Source: Verrucomicrobia subdivision 3 bacterium UBA693 | GTDB lineage: Bacteria; Verrucomicrobiota; Verrucomicrobiia; Limisphaerales; UBA8199 | Assembly (NCBI GenBank): GCA_002298785.1 | Contig: DBMR01000101.1 | Location: 1-14,197 of the forward strand | Direction of reading: 5' to 3' | DNA length: 14,197 nucleotides | Shown: positions 13,714 to 14,197 of the stretch, piece by piece | Position numbering within the stretch: the stretch's first letter is position 1 | Layout of the letters: every line of letters starts with the position of its first letter | Program-made: the position numbers and the translations under genes | Notes under the pieces: generated by a model | Seen by the model: only the letters and a program-made list of their open reading frames with translations | What the model was told of the DNA's origin: nothing | Database searches by the model: none

Positions 13714-14169
13714 TCATACCTGCCAGTCGAGGACATCCTCGAAGAACTCCTCGCTGGGGATGTTGCGGACAGCGGTGGAGAAGCGAAGGTTGCCGGTTTC
13801 GCGGGCGGTTTCGGTGCGGAGGCGGCTGGCGAGCATCAGGAGTCGGGGAGTGGGAATATCGGAGAGGTCGCGTTTGGCGAGTTCCTCCTGGACGCGCTGA
13901 AGGTCGTGACCGAGGTGTTCCCAGCGTTGCTGGCGGGAAGCCAGACATTTCTCGGCGAGGGCTTCGGTTTCGATGGCGCGAAGGTTTTGGATGTCGAACT
14001 GGTATTTTCGGCTCCAGTTGATGAGGGTGGGCTTGGAGACCTTGAGTTCGGCGGCGATCCGGTCGAAGGTCCAGCCCTGGGCGCGAAGATGGATGAATCG
14101 CGCGATGGTTTCCTGGTCTTTCACAAAGTTCTTTCGTCTTTCCGGCCTGAGGTCCTCGCGGACGGTCAC
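13714..14169 (-). CDS. Helix-turn-helix DNA-binding protein
   Basis: The frame starts at GTG 14169 (151 aa) and ends in TGA. It is also open upstream to the window edge (28 bp), so the real start may be outside; a GTG at residue 16 is another option. Residues about 23-60 (TIARFIHLRAQGWTFDRIAA, then ELKVSKPTLINWSRKYQFDI) form a clear helix-turn-helix of the type found in small phage-terminase-like and transposon-linked proteins. The rest, rich in Glu, Leu and Arg (about 62-120), is predicted helical and could give a coiled coil or oligomerisation segment. No nuclease or recombinase motif is seen. It may be a regulator of the 166-aa gene downstream, or part of a small mobile element. The DNA-binding call is firm; the role is not. 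Confidence 0.85.
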   Translation of the reverse strand: MTVREDLRPERRKNFVKDQETIARFIHLRAQGWTFDRIAAELKVSKPTLINWSRKYQFDIQNLRAIETEALAEKCLASRQQRWEHLGHDLQRVQEELAKRDLSDIPTPRLLMLASRLRTETARETGNLRFSTAVRNIPSEEFFEDVLDWQV

Positions 14170-14197
14170 GGCTTGAGTCCAACAGGAAACCCTCCGG

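Noticed and set aside
12801..13736. Minus-strand 311-codon frame across the 166-aa gene, and a 221-codon frame at 13517-14182.
   Set aside because: Both are frame-shifted shadows of the 166-aa and helix-turn-helix genes and are dominated by Pro, Ser, Arg and Thr.
1..14197. Amber reassignment in this genome.
   Set aside because: Two interrupted genes in a decaying accessory region are more simply explained by mutation, and the PEP-CTERM remnant ends properly at TAG. Kept only as a test in the findings.
1..14197. CRISPR arrays, tRNA or rRNA genes, complete insertion sequences.
   Set aside because: No regular spaced repeats, cloverleaf sequence, rRNA signature or transposase motif was found on either strand by eye.

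Overview
The window looks like GC-rich chromosomal DNA from a Verrucomicrobiota bacterium (Pedosphaera/Limisphaerales-like). The best evidence is three copies of a PEP-CTERM sorting tail of the form VPEPTTxIAGALLLLPFGAS-x-R-I-RRKA, a variant I associate with that phylum. This is recognition from memory, not a database result. The region is accessory in character: small replication-type genes, decayed genes, dispersed repeats and an intron remnant surround a few intact genes.

Left part (1-4232, minus strand): a probable operon reading right to left. It holds a 173-aa protein with a basic C-terminus, a 546-aa protein with two tandem degenerate primase-polymerase-like domains and a D5_N-like segment, and a 328-aa protein with a helix-turn-helix-like stretch. 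The start of a further gene may run off the left edge. The second gene has an in-frame amber codon at 2011-2013, after which recognisable protein continues to 1804.

Middle (4233-7250): one intact AAA+ ATPase of the DUF4143 type (minus strand) lies between two diverged direct copies of a roughly 320-bp non-coding repeat (about 4325-4642 and 6790-7107). A symmetric dyad at 6702-6732 lies just upstream of it.

Region 7250-10400 (plus strand): a long gene-poor leader ends in a terminator-like hairpin, followed by a sigma-70-like protein, a stand-alone CHC2/Toprim primase and a small gene broken by an amber codon where a tryptophan is expected. That last gene runs into the 3' end of a truncated PEP-CTERM gene, so an ancient deletion or recombination joint lies near 10300-10370.

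Region 10299-12836 (plus strand): three PEP-CTERM units in a row, one reduced to its tail and two intact. Each has an almost identical TTCG/TACG-loop terminator. The first terminator is followed 9 bp later by the 5' domain I of a group IIC intron, the kind that inserts after terminators. The two intact units share a 27-bp upstream element about 200 bp before the start codon, a leader hairpin about 40 nt before it, and a heptameric purine repeat after the stop codon. Both proteins carry a Cys and a Gln-x-x-Ile-Trp placed as in thioester (TED/TQXA-like) adhesin domains.

Right end (12837-14197, minus strand): a helix-turn-helix protein and a 166-aa protein of unknown function, separated by an AT-rich site with 10-bp-spaced ACCGT boxes.
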